From positions 26,565,090 to 26,629,089 of the forward strand of contig OZ023274.1 of NCBI GenBank assembly GCA_964007475.1: 64,000 nucleotides of DNA, written 5' to 3'. The position numbers and the translations under genes were made by a program. The notes below the pieces were generated by a model. It searched no databases and was not told the DNA's origin. It saw only the letters and a list, made by a program, of their open reading frames with translations. Position 1 is the first letter of the stretch; every line of letters starts with the position of its first letter. This DNA is from Hybos culiciformis (taxonomy: Eukaryota; Arthropoda; Insecta; Diptera; Hybotidae). Of the stretch, positions 11,599-24,728 are shown one piece after another.

Positions 11599-14500
11599 TC
11601 ATCGAGCTACTAAAAATCCACAACCCATGGCAAAAACGAAGACTGTAACAACTGTAGGCCAGGTAAAACTTTGCTCCTGGAATAAAAAAAAAAATAATTA
11701 ATTGTTAAATTTGTAGAACTTTTCTTTATGAAAATTGTAATTTTGCAACTTACTTTAGTTTTTTCCTTTTCTTTTATTTTATCTTTATTCTTTTTTTTTT
11801 TTCTTTGTGGTATTCTGCCTGAAAATTCTTCCAAATTATCTCTGGCTGATGTGAAATTTTCGTAGCGCTCTCCAAACTCATTCCAATTCTGTTCTTCGTC
11901 ATTATACAATTCCGGTTCAATTTCACTAGTTGATGATAGAGTTGATCTACGAAAGAAAAGTAAATATGTACACATAATACTACAATATTCTGGATCATTT
12001 TAGATGAAAAATAAAAATAATATACTAAACCATATAAGCTTAATAATTAATATACTGTACGATTTAATTCAAGCAACTTATTTCAAATGAAAGAATGCAG
12101 AAAAAAAAATTGTAATAAAAAATTAAAATCTATTAATAATTATTTTTCAACTAACCTTCTACTATTATTTCCCATATTTCTATATGGGCGTGGTGCGTAA
12201 CGAAAAAATATACCATCATCTTCGTTTATACTATTTCTAGGAGATCTTGGTGTCATTGGTCTATCTCTAGGGAAAAATATATCTCCCCCACTATTATATG
12301 GACCAGATGATGGACTACCAATGCTGCATGATGGGCTTGGTGGTGGAAATTGAAATACTGGTGAGCCTAATGAGAAAAAAAAAACATAATTTTTTATTCG
12401 AGAAAAAAGAAAACAAATTGGCTTGAAAATATTATCTATTAATAATTATCTGTACAAAAACCGAAAAAAAAAAAATAAGAAATGGGTCAGATTTTTATCA
12501 AAGAAAAGTAATAAAATCCAGAAGATTATAAAATTAGAAGCTAGGAAAAAAAACCAATCAAAAAACTATCCAAAATATAAAAAAAAAAAAATTATTAATT
12601 TCTTTTCATGATATATTTCTTTTTGTTTAACTAGAATTGGATTTTTTATGGCCTGAAGACAAAACAACATATTTTTTTTTTTCAAATTTTAAATAAAGTT
12701 CAATATATCTTCCAGCTAACATTCTGCATACACATGTTTACTTAATGTTTTATGCTCTTTTCATAAAACAATTTCTCATCCATCCAAATTAAAGAGGAGT
12801 TTCTAATTTAATTATTTTTAATTTGTCAAGCCACTTAGCTACGAAGCCTTTTATACTTCAATAGTATGGACTTGATTTGCATTAGAGAAGAATTTTGCAA
12901 TCAAATTATGAACCTTATATGTATCGTGTTACCATATTCTGGAAAATTTCATTACACTACTCAATTAAGATAACTTTGTTCTAAGTTATAAGACCTTTAT
13001 GGGAATGATTTTTATTTCTGAAAGCTCCAGTTAGCATATTATTTGTTTGTACATAAAAAACATGAAAATTATCTACCTTGCTTTATTACGTATATTTTAC
13101 TGAAATTTTGAGTTTATTTAAATTTTTCATAGAACAGCTGATTATTGATAGTATAATAAAATATGAAGAAGTTTGTATAAATAATATGATAATATGATAT
13201 TATTTTGACATAAAAGTATTTAAAAAATTTCTTATTACAATATAAAAGGATCATGTAAAATTATGAAAAATTCTAGAGAAAGTTTTGATTTTTTTCGAAC
13301 CTAATTCTAATAGAAAAGAAATATATATTTTTTTTCATATTTCTTCCGAAAATGAAGTTTGATTTTTTTTTCTTTCAAATTTTAATATATTTATAATTTT
13401 TTTGTTTGTTGAAAAAGAAAGTACTGATAGACAGCTAAGTTTTTTTTAAGCTTATATGCATTTTTAATTAAAAGTCTTCCTAGAAATATTAATTTTACCA
13501 AAAAAATGTAACGGTAAATTTAAAAATTTGTTATTTCTTAAAGTTATATCGTAGTTATATTTAGATGCACTTAAAATTGGTAGTCTCTTATAATAAAATC
13601 TTTGATGGGCGGTCTTAATGAGATAAGTCAAAGAATTTAGAACTTTTTAGATTTTTAATGTTTTTAATTTTTGCTTGGTCAAATAAATATAAGTCCGCTT
13701 TTTCATATAAATCACTGCCCACGTTTTTGAACTTTTCAAACTTGAATGGTCTTATATCGTTTGGACCAGGTTGCAATTCGATTTACATCTTAGATAACTC
13801 TGACGAACATTTTTTCAACAAGTATTCAGTCTCGAATCCACAATCAAATGCTACATTAATCTCATTGTCGATAAAAAATTTAAGTCTGACTTCTGCTAAG
13901 CAAGTGAAAAATTTATACATGTAGGTACCACGTAGGTACCAACATAAAAATAAAATTTAAGAATACTTTTTGATCTAAGCTAGGTACATTTACTATCCTA
14001 GCTATCATGTACTACCACATATACAAAAAATTACGTACAAAAAGAATTTAAAACTACAATAAGATAGTGCGTAAGTACTCAAGCTTTATTAATATTTGTA
14101 TTAAAGTATTTTTGCATGAAATGCTGCTTTTAAAAGTACACACATTACATATTTATAAATTATGTTGTGTATGCCCTTAATCATATAATGTTAATACCAT
14201 GTTCCTAAACTTTTTCGCGTACCTATATCATTTATATTTTACATAATATAATAAATGTGCAAACAATAAGTAAGTACATAATTTTGTTTTATAAAATATT
14301 GTGAAATAATATAAAATATCTTATAAATTTTGATACTAAGTACATTATAATTTTCGCTAATACTTTTCTCTCATGATATATTTCTATCTAGATATCATGC
14401 AAACTTATTTTAGTACCCTTTAATTTAGCAATGTAACATGGACACATAAATACGTAATATTTTATAATAAAATTCTACTAGATTAAAAGTTAGTACATAT

Positions 14501-17500
14501 ATATACAATACTGCATAATATGCGATCAATTTTACGTGTATATTATTCGATCAATGATCGTAACTAACTTTTTATTCTGTTTTTTTCTTTTTGTTTTTTT
14601 TTTTTTTTAAACAAAGAAAACATGATTTAAAATGAAATTGAAAAACAAATATTTATGACTATACGATGTATCTACGTAATGTGTGTATAATGCTATAAAA
14701 GTCTACATAAATATAAAAACGATATTTTCAGTTTCATTTTTTATACAAAACACTATATATACATAAATTTATGTATACAAACATTATATTATATTTAATA
14801 TCTTAAAGTTGTGTCTTTTTATTGAAAAAAAAAAACAAAAAACATAAAGAATAAAAAAAAAGATTAGAATAAGATGTGGTGAAGTTCATTACTAAATTGT
14901 GAAATAACAAAAATTTATATGAAAAATCATTTTGGCGCGAAGATCGTGATATTCTAAAAATAATAGGAGTAATAAAGAAAAACAAATGTTTTATACATTG
15001 CATTACTTAAAAAAAATTTTTTTTTTTTTTGAATTTATAATGAATTTTATGATTCTATGATGAATATGTCTTATTTAAAAAATAAATAAATAAATAAATA
15101 GAAGAAAATTGAAAATAATAAATAAGAAAATAAACTTAGCTCCGCTTAGCTTGGTTAATTTTGTTATTTAAGATATTTTCATTAAGATTAAAATTTTAAT
15201 TATTTTATTTTTATTTCAAATGATGTTAAAATTATAAAATATTAGCAGACTTTGGTTAATTTTTAAAAATCCGTTTAAGCCATATAAATATTTGTTATTT
15301 GTAACAATGTCCATTTTCTGTCATCTGTATATAATGTTATAAACAAAATTTAAAACAGATCCTTATTATGTAAGAAATTTGTAATAATTTACATTAACAG
15401 TTCGCGTTCTTTTTATTTGTAGATTGTAATGAAATTTGATTGCAATTATTCCCACAGTAAACATTCTATTGTTTTTTATTATTGTTAGATTACTTTTTAA
15501 GCGAAATTATTGGGTTAATTGTTTTGTCCTAATGTCAAGCTTTGAAGTCATCAGAATGATTCACTTCATACCTTTTGTTTACAATTATTGAAATGAATGT
15601 TACACAGTTTAAATTTTTATATAAATTGTACAAATTTTAATGCAATGAATTATTTGAATATTATATATTACTCATTCTTTTATGAAATTTTTTATTTTTT
15701 TTTTTATAAATTTGGTAGTGTTAGAAGTTACATTATTATCTCAAATTAAAACAAATTGAGTCCTAAGCTTGATGCCAGGAAGAAACAACTCAACTATCTT
15801 TAAATTTTTTTTAAATAGTAAAAGAAAATAATATTAATAAAAAGCAATATAATTTCATAAGATCATTCAGGTTTTATAACCATATTCAAATAAAAATTTC
15901 AATTCTGAGAGCTTAAGAACCTGGTTAAAATCCTTTGAAAAAATCTAGATAAGTATTTGTATTGTTTAATTTTTTTGCTTAAGTACATAGTTTAAGATAA
16001 TTCTAAATAAATGAACGTATGTTATAATAATTATTCTTATAGTAAATATAGTAAATATAAATAAATTTCACTTGATTTTTGTTGGTAATAAAAATAATAA
16101 CTATGCCATCGCGCTTAACAAGACAATTTTTATGGTAATTAAAAATAAAATTGTTGAATGTCAGTTTATTTTAAGTACTTTCGGAAGACTTAATAAATAA
16201 TTCATTTTTGATGGTCATGGTTAATAATTTTTGTTTTGCAATTAATTTTTATATATAAAGATTTTGCATATAAAATACATATATTATATAATGCACATAA
16301 TGAAAATGATGAATCCAAAGTTAATAAATTCTTTTTTCAGTCTCTAATGGATAATTAATATAATGTTTTCATATATGAGCCATCTGGAAGCGATTACAAT
16401 TTTATCCAGTTTTATCTATCGAAGAATGAAATTAAATTACTTAATTTTATATTTTCAGCAATTAAGATATTAATCTTTTCTGTATAGTCAGAATAATATA
16501 GTATACATAAAAGCAACTGAAATTGCAATTATTATAGAGAAGAGGAGAAAGATTTTAAAATGTAGAATAATTGGTTTGTGACAAAATTTTGATAGTTGCC
16601 CAGACAATTTTTTTTAATAATAAAATTTCAAAAATTATTGTATATTGTGGTATCAAGAATTTTAATGTCTGAAAAATTTCCCTTAGGCACATAAGTCTTT
16701 TAATAAGTTTTTTAAGCCTTATAATTAAAAAAAAAAAAAACAAAAAAAGTTAGATTCTTCTACCTCTTAATAGATCAGTAATTTAATAAGATATGGACAA
16801 ATGTTATAACAAAGAATGACATAAACAATATAATCATCAATCATTTTAATTTTAAAATAAAGAAGATTGATCTTATTTGATCTCATCATAATTTACTGTC
16901 GTTTTATAAATTTAACAAAATTTATTTATTTTTCTTATGCAAAAACAGTAGTCAATCCAATATTATAAATTTTTATATCATTTCTCTATAAATTTTCTAC
17001 ATATTCGATTAATACTTATTCTAATATTTTTTTTTTTATAAATTATGAAACATAATAAAAGTAATTATGAAAATTATGTTAAGATTTAAAAAAAATATAT
17101 AAGTAAGAACTTATGTTTAAAAAAAAAAATATTATACATATAAAAAAAAAATTACAGTTAATGTCAATTGTCAACTTAAAGTCAAAGATCATCACATCTC
17201 ATCATCATACTGAACAATAATAATAAAAAAAACTGGACATTATTTAAGAAGTATATAGTAGAGGGTCTTTAAAAAGATATTAAAAATAAATTGTTGTAAC
17301 AAGAAAAAATAAGATTATATAAATATATATATTTTTTTTTTTCCAAAAAGAAGACAAAAACAATCAAAAGAAGACACAAATGTATGCATTTTTAATCTTG
17401 AAAAAGAAATTATAAATAAAAAAAAAATCCAATATTGAAATCATAATTCTTTCTATCTACATTATGCTTTCTTTTTATTTTCACAATTTTGTGAAACATT

Positions 17501-20500
17501 ATAAACAAAACAACATTAAAGAAAACAAAAATAAAAAACATAAAATAAAATAAAAACTATATTCTTAGATAGATACATACATATATAGAATAGATATATA
17601 CTTATATAGATAAAAGTTTTTATTATGCACATCGTGTGCCTTCTGATTTTTTGTAAACATTAAATAATACAACACTATTGTTTTTATAGATTATACATTA
17701 ATAGTGTAAAATCATAAAAAAAAAAAAATTTTAAATAAGAAAATAATAATTTAGAATTAATGTTTACTTTTTTATTATTAAATAATTTACAACTTTTGTA
17801 AAAGTAAATATTTACATAAATGTATAAAAATAGAATACTTATTATGATTTTTATTTTTTTTGATAATCTTTAAAAATTCATCAATTTAAATGCAAATAAG
17901 TTACAAAACAAAAAAAAAAAAATAAATGATTTCTTTTCCTATTTAAGTCTTCTAATCTTAGAGGTATACAAAAGAAATTCTTCAAAATATATATAAAAAA
18001 ATATAAGAATTATAAATTATATTTTCCCCTCCTTTTGTGTTCAATGCACACTTTTATTAATAACTTTTATAAGAAAAAGCATATTAAAAAAATTATATAA
18101 TGTCATATTCAATAAATTATCATACATAGTTAACAATAATAAATAATACATTATAAATAAAAATGCAATTAAGATTATAAAGATTTTTTTTTTATTATTT
18201 GATTATTGATAAATAAAGTTTTTATTTTTTAATTAAATCCTGAATTATTTTATATTTTATCTAAATATGAATTATAATCAGTTCAAAACAGAAAACAATG
18301 ATTTAAAACTTAGAAATATTCTTTTCTTTTTGAAAATTAGAATATCAAAATTATATTATCAATTTGAATAATGAATTAATGTCAGAAAGATTTATTTTTA
18401 AGAACTTCAAAGGAAGACAAAGTTAATGTTGATTAGAAACCTTTTTCCTTCGGTTTGAAGTTAATTTTTAGAGTATCTTTGAGTTAACTTTTAGAGTATC
18501 TTTGAAAGAAATATTTGAGAGCTTCTTGGTTAGATTAAAAAATTTATAATCGGTAATAAATTAATTAGAACAAACCACAATATATTTATTTCTGCATAAT
18601 TTTATATTAAATACACCTATTATTTTTTTAGTTAATTTAATCGGAGTTAGTCTCAATGTCTATAGGTTTCCTGAATTGCAACAAATTTCAAAAGGAATGA
18701 AGTCTGACACTGAAAAATGATCGTTAAGAGTAGAACAGTAGTATGCATGCATCGTTCTATATCTATATTATTGATTACAACTTTAAAATTTTGGATAGAT
18801 TTCTATAAAGTTGTTTTTAACAAACTTAAATATGAGTTACTATACTAAAGAACATTATTAATTATAATATATTATTGGAGAATGTTATTTCAAATTCTGA
18901 TATTTGTAATATGATAGTTTTATAGATTAGAATTAAAAGAAATATTTTGTAGGATTTATTCTAGGCAGCTTATTAAATTATTATAAAACTATATCTCAAA
19001 TAGAACTGTCAAAATTAGAATTATAGGTTTTTAGTTATTTATATAATTTATAACTATAGAAAATAAGAGCAAGAATAAACAGAAAAAATATATATATATA
19101 TATAAGACAGTGTACTTAGTTCTTATAAAATTAATTTTTTTATATAAGTATGTAATTATGTATACATAAACATAAATAAGCCAAGAACATAAGGCGCCCA
19201 AAGTGGTTTTTTTTTAATTTATTAATTTTTTTTTTTGTACAATTATTACTTTTTCAACTGCAAGTTCTTTGAAATCATTATATTCAATATAATCTTCTCG
19301 TAAACTTTAATAATCATTTAATATTTTCAAGAACACTTTATTCACGATTCTATATATTTTTTATATTGTTTTTTTTTTTATTTTAAATGTCTAATAAAAA
19401 TGTAAATCACGAGCGATCAGTGTTTTTTTCTTTTATTAAGTAAGTATATGTATATATTTTGAATGTTTTGTACGAATTTATTCATAATGATTTCAACAAA
19501 CCCTTTTATTGTTTACAATTATTATCTTTGTACATTACATATGTATATTTAGTTTATTTTTTTTTATTTAATAAGTATAGTGTTTTTTTTTTCTTTTTCT
19601 AAAAGCTGAAAGAAAAAAAAAATTCATAGTAAGAATATTATTTCATTATTTTTGTTGTTGTTCGTCGTATCTTCCTTCAGCAGAACCAAAACAAATCAAT
19701 ACACATATTATTTAGATAAAAAATTTTCTGCCCAAAACAACTCTTATTAACACTGGCTGGTGTATTATAAGGTCCCAAACGAAGATACAAAAAGCATAAT
19801 AAAACAAAAAAGTTGGAAAAAAAACATTTGTCCAATTTTATTTATATATACTTATGAGAAGAAGAAAAAAAAACAAATAAAACAAGATATAATAAAGAAA
19901 AAAAAAACTGTAGGAAAATTTATACAGAGTGCATTTTTATGCATAGGTATTCGTGCAACATATACCTTTAATATATAAAAACCAGCGAATATATTATTAT
20001 ATAAATTTAAAGCAAAAAAGAAAAAAACTTGTAGATGTGTGCGTTGATGTTGATTTTCTAATGATTTTTTTTTATTCCAAGATAAAATTTTAATGCATCT
20101 GCCTCCCTCGTAATGTAATGAAAGAGTTGTAATGTTATTTAAAGAGATATATTTTTTTTTTTTTTACTTAAATAAGATTTTTTATTTTATTATGTATTTT
20201 AGTCGATCTTAATTAATTCCTCCAAGGATAACTAATCGTAGAACCAGGCCCGCTGCGTGCAAGTAAGCCGCCCTTGTGCAAATTTTAAAAATATCCGCCC
20301 TTTCAACTGAGTACATAAAAATATTTAAAGAAAAATAAATTTTGTAAATTATTATTTAACATAATTTATCTATTAACGAACGCATAAATATAAAGTGTCC
20401 ATAACAGAGCTTTCTATAGATATTACAGATAACCCTACCAAACGTTCTTGTGATGTTGTGGATCTTAAATAATTTTTAATTACTTTTAGTTTCGAAAAGC

Positions 20501-23500
20501 CTAAGCCTACTGTGTGCTTATTTAAAAAAAAAAAGCGATTTTTTAAAAAAAGGGTCGATTATAGAAACTATATTTTGCTAATTTGAATATGAACTTTCAA
20601 AATATCATCAAAACAAGAAATACCTACATATTTATTTTTATCTTTAATACGGACAAAAATGATTTGTAAATTTTTGACCGTTAAAATCAAGACTTTGTTT
20701 GAAATTTTTTTTTAGAGTTCTTTAATTTTATTTTTTCATGCATAATAAATAGAAATTCTGCCGCCCCTTGGCTTGCCGCCCTTGTGCGGCGCACAACCTG
20801 CCCACCGCTACGCGGCGGCCCTATGTATGTAGTTGACGGCTGCCATCAACTGTACATGGTTTTGACATTCGATACATGTTAAAATTCAGAAAAAATTAAG
20901 AGAATCCAACTAATATTAATGATGTATCAAACAAAAAAATTCGGCATCTTAAATTTCTATTTTTTTTCGCGTTCTATTTATTGTAGTCTAAAAGTAGTTT
21001 GGACACTGGTTCTATAAGAATAATGATTCAAAGTTTTTTTTTTTAAATAATTAGAATCAAGGAAGTAAAATAAATCATATATTATAAGTTGGAAAAAGAT
21101 CTACGGCTTAACTGGGAGTGATATCACAACTTAATATACGCATATATATGAATTCATCACACCTATTAATATCCTTTACTTTGAAGTCACTTAAAGATGC
21201 AATTAAAGAATTATTTTATTTTTCTTTTTAAATTCATATAAATGCCTAATTATAAATAACCTCTATTATTATCATTTATTAAAATAATAAATTTTATAAG
21301 CGATCTTTAAAAATAGACATGATTAAATCAATTTTTTTTTTTGGCTCAATTTAACGATAATGTTCTAAATTAGTGTGAACAAGCTTAATAATATACAATT
21401 TTTTTTTTGTCTTATACCTAGAGTTGAATGCAATGTATCTAAATTTAAACTTATACAGTTGGTAATTTTCGAAAAGCAAAAAAAATAAAAATAAAAAATT
21501 ATACTTCTTTGTGATGATGATGATGACGACGATGATGATTATTATTATTATTATAAAAAAAATAATAACAAAACACTGCAGTTAGGTGTAGTAGCTAGCT
21601 AAAAAGCAATAGCAAATTACAAGACAAAAAAAATTCTTAATTCTATGATTTTCTTCTTTTTTTTTTTTTTTTTTTAAATATATTTATTGAAAAGAAAAAA
21701 ATGTATGCTTTATACTTACAGCATACTACATATAAATTATATATGCATATTAAATATATTTTTTTTAAAGACAGGGAGGGTATAAAAAAAGAGTTATTGA
21801 TTTGTTAACATAAGAAAATAAATTTATAATATTTACTTAATTACTTTGTTCTACTATTATTGTGAAAAAAAAAATTTATTGTAATTCATTTTAGAATCAT
21901 TAAAGATACTTAAAAAAAATTATATGCACTTTTATTTGAAGGCAGAACATTTAATTTTTTTTTCTACTAGCATTTATATACTTTTTTTTTTATAGATTAT
22001 GCATATACATATATAAGTTTATAGTTTCGTCATTTTAGGGCTTGGCAATTAACAATTAAATAATGCTTCTAGTCTAGAGAAAATTGTGTTTTTGAGGAGT
22101 TAATAAAAAAAAATCTTCTTCTTTTTTTACATTATATTCGTTTTGTTTTTCTTTCGAAAATTCATATTAGAGGTTCTTATTATTTCCAACCCTTTTTCAA
22201 CATAGAATTGAATAATCGATTTCTTGATGATATAAAATCAACCATTAAAACTATAATTAAAAGAAAAGAAATATTTAAAAATATGTATGTACTGCACTGT
22301 TGATATACTCCGTTTAACAAAATTGACAAAATCTAAGTAATAATATTGATGTGATTTTTGTTGAATTAATTTTAATTGACAGCAATTCATATCATACTAC
22401 AGTGGTATTTTCTTTACGCAGCTGCGGTTATATCAGAGATAATAAATTACGAAAAGTATTGGATATTAAAAGAGAAAAGGACATAGCACGCACGTTCATC
22501 TTCATTTTAGTGAATGGGTTATTCAAAATACATATTAAATATAAAATATAAAGCATTCAACAATATATGTTACGTTTAATAAACTTTTAATTATTTAATT
22601 GTATTACTTTCCAATTTTAATTTTTTGCATCATTTAAACTGTTCGTGTGCTTTAAAAGTACTTTTACAGTATTTGCAACTTCCTGAACCCAAAAGCATAA
22701 TAAAATAACCACATAATAAATCAAAGCGAGGAAATCTAAAGATCAGATTTTTAATTACTTTTATTTAGATTTGAAAAATAAATTTGAATTCCTTCACCAT
22801 TTAACTTACATATATATTGATTAAATTTAAAAGAGTTTATTTAATTCCGAATTAAAATATAGTGAACTCTTTTTACAGTTCATGCGTAAATAATATTCTA
22901 CTCATTATTTAAAAAAGAAGTACTTACTTACACATATTTGTATATTATACATAGTGTTATATTTTATTTTCTTTGTCAAAGAAAATTTGCAATTTTTCAG
23001 CAAATTTTAATAACAAATTTTATACATTTAATCATCAGTTTAGGGCTAAAAGATCTTTAAATAACCCCAACTCAATAATGGAAAATAAATTGTTTTTTTT
23101 TATAAATGAATTCAAACAATTAATTCATTTATAGTTTTCCCCGCCAAAACTGAAATAATTTTTTATCTAAAAATAACTTAAGCACCTTATTCTGCACAAA
23201 ATGTTTAGTTTTTTAATAATACTTTTTTTATTATAATAAATGAAAATATTCTTTAAATCTTTCCTTTTATATTCTCTCTTTTTCCATACAATTTTTTTTA
23301 TATATGGTATACATATAATAATATATATATATAATGTTGAGTAGATGTATAAATATTAAGTAATATTATACTATATATATACACAAAAACTGTACCCTAT
23401 ACATATAATATAAATATAATTTTTAATTTACATTGATTAAATTAATGTCATATTTTATGTGAATGTTTATTTCTTTATTATATTATTGAATTATGTAAAT

Positions 23501-24728
23501 TAGTATTAATATATATACACATATGTAAATATGTAGGTATGTTGATTTCTAAAAAAAAAGTGATTTTATAATCAAAGATCAAGATATAAGTAAGCAAATA
23601 CAAAGAGAAATTGTCATTAATGTTTTTTGGAACTTCAAAACAAGTAGGAGTATTAAAAGTCAAAATATATTTATATAGTTATTTATCGTTAAACTATAAT
23701 GAGCTGCTTCAAATAAAAATAGGCCAATCTACAAATGAAAAATTATTGATTTACTTGAATAATAAATTGAAAAACTATAAAATATCTTTATCTATACTTT
23801 CCTATAAGTCTTTAAAAATTAATCGCTTAAAACTTGTAAATTATAAGAACTTGATTTCGAAAATAGTATAAGAAAAACATAATTTTTTTAAATGAAGATA
23901 CAAAAAACCTCGTATAAAACTGACATAAATTGTATGTTTTAAACTTATTAAGTATATCCCTAAACTAAAAACGATAGTAAGTACTTATGCTAGACAATTT
24001 TTAAGCGTTATTTGTACTAATTGTTAGGATTATGTCTAGCAATAATTGTAATATTTTACAAAAATCTCACATACATAAATAAATGTCATGAAAGAAAATT
24101 GCATGCCGACGCTTATCTTCAGTGTACACTTATTTAAATTTTATTTTCAGTACTGGTATTTTGTTTAATTAAGTATAACATAATTTTATTTTCTTGTGCT
24201 GCAGCAATACAGATGTTTAGGAAATATTTTTGTAAAAAATATTGAGATCTTAAAAATAGAGGATGTGTCTGCAAAGGACTTTAATTCATTTCTCTACATA
24301 ATCTTCTATTGTGTTTATCTTTATAAGTTTACTATAAGTATTATATTCACTGCCGACATTATAAAGTCGATTAAATTCAATTTTAAAAACTTACATTTCT
24401 CTGATTGAATGTACTTATAAATACAAATTAGATATCAAAGAAAAGCATGAATGTAAAAAATATTCACTTGTAGATTTAAAAATTTTAACAAATTTATGTA
24501 AAAAAAATAAAACTAAGTAGGTATATTATATAAAAAATAATTACCATTATTAATAGAACATCTGTACAATGCTTCACAAAAAGCTTGTACCAAGTGTTCA
24601 CCACTGACAGGACTTTGCAATGGAGTTTGTGTCGCTGAATTTGATGTATTAGGTGATTGACTTGAACTACTTGCCCCTCCACCATTATCATCTTGTTCAG
24701 ATGCTGGCACGTAGAATGGCACAGCCAT
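11599..24728 (-). CDS. Tail-anchored membrane protein of unknown function, four exons, 221 aa
   Basis: Exons on the minus strand: 24728-24545, 12366-12156, 11946-11754 and 11676-11599, with consistent phases (1, 2, 0) and GT-AG ends. The protein begins MAVPFYVPASEQDD, then a Ser/Thr/Gln-rich stretch, then GEHLVQAFCEALYRCSINNG (residues 43-62). Exon 2 is Pro/Ser-rich (PPPSPS, GSPSSGP, TPRSPR) and ends with DGIFFRYAPRPYR. Exon 3 has acidic residues, NFTSARD (162-168) and a strongly basic Lys run (180-196). Exon 4 is a single C-terminal membrane segment, WPTVVTVFVFAMGCGFLVAR, ending at the stop. A basic stretch followed by a short hydrophobic C-terminus is typical of tail-anchored proteins of mitochondria, peroxisomes or ER. 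I do not recognise the family. The 12-kb first intron could hide another exon, but exon 1 and exon 2 join directly in frame. Confidence 0.7.
18460..18505. repeat. Tandem duplication, 23 bp x 2
   Basis: GTTAAYTTTTAGAGTATCTT followed by TGA occurs twice in direct succession with one base difference. It lies within the first intron of the tail-anchored gene. Confidence 0.7.
20239..20823. mobile_element. Degraded hAT-like non-autonomous element
   Basis: A GC-rich island in AT-rich intron DNA. The left end reads TAGAACCAGGCCCGCTGCG and the reverse complement of the right end TAGGGCCGCCGCGTAGCGG, a plausible degraded inverted repeat of the hAT kind. The motif GCCGCCCTTGTGC occurs near both ends in direct orientation. 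The flanks do not give a clear 8-bp duplication, so the boundaries are approximate. No transposase is encoded. Confidence 0.45.
21511..21554. repeat. Triplet microsatellite (GAT/GAC then TTA)
   Basis: Consecutive GAT and GAC triplets are followed by a run of TTA triplets. Confidence 0.7.

Larger units (their letters stand above)
12367..24544 (-). other. Long first intron of the tail-anchored protein gene
   Basis: A 12.2-kb AT-rich intron with homopolymer tracts and microsatellites. It contains a hAT-like insertion at 20239-20823, a 23-bp tandem duplication (18460-18505) and a GAT/TTA triplet tract at about 21511-21554. A stretch at 13650-13925 is open on both strands (88 aa plus; minus open except for one stop) but matches nothing I know. 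No further exon could be supported. Confidence 0.45.

Noticed and set aside
12423..12611. Lys/Asn-rich 62-codon frame
   Set aside because: Composition driven by poly(A) tracts; no other support.
13650..13925. Segment open on both strands (88 codons on plus; minus with one stop)
   Set aside because: It is less AT-rich than usual and intriguing, but no domain, splice pattern or start supports either strand; left as part of the intron.
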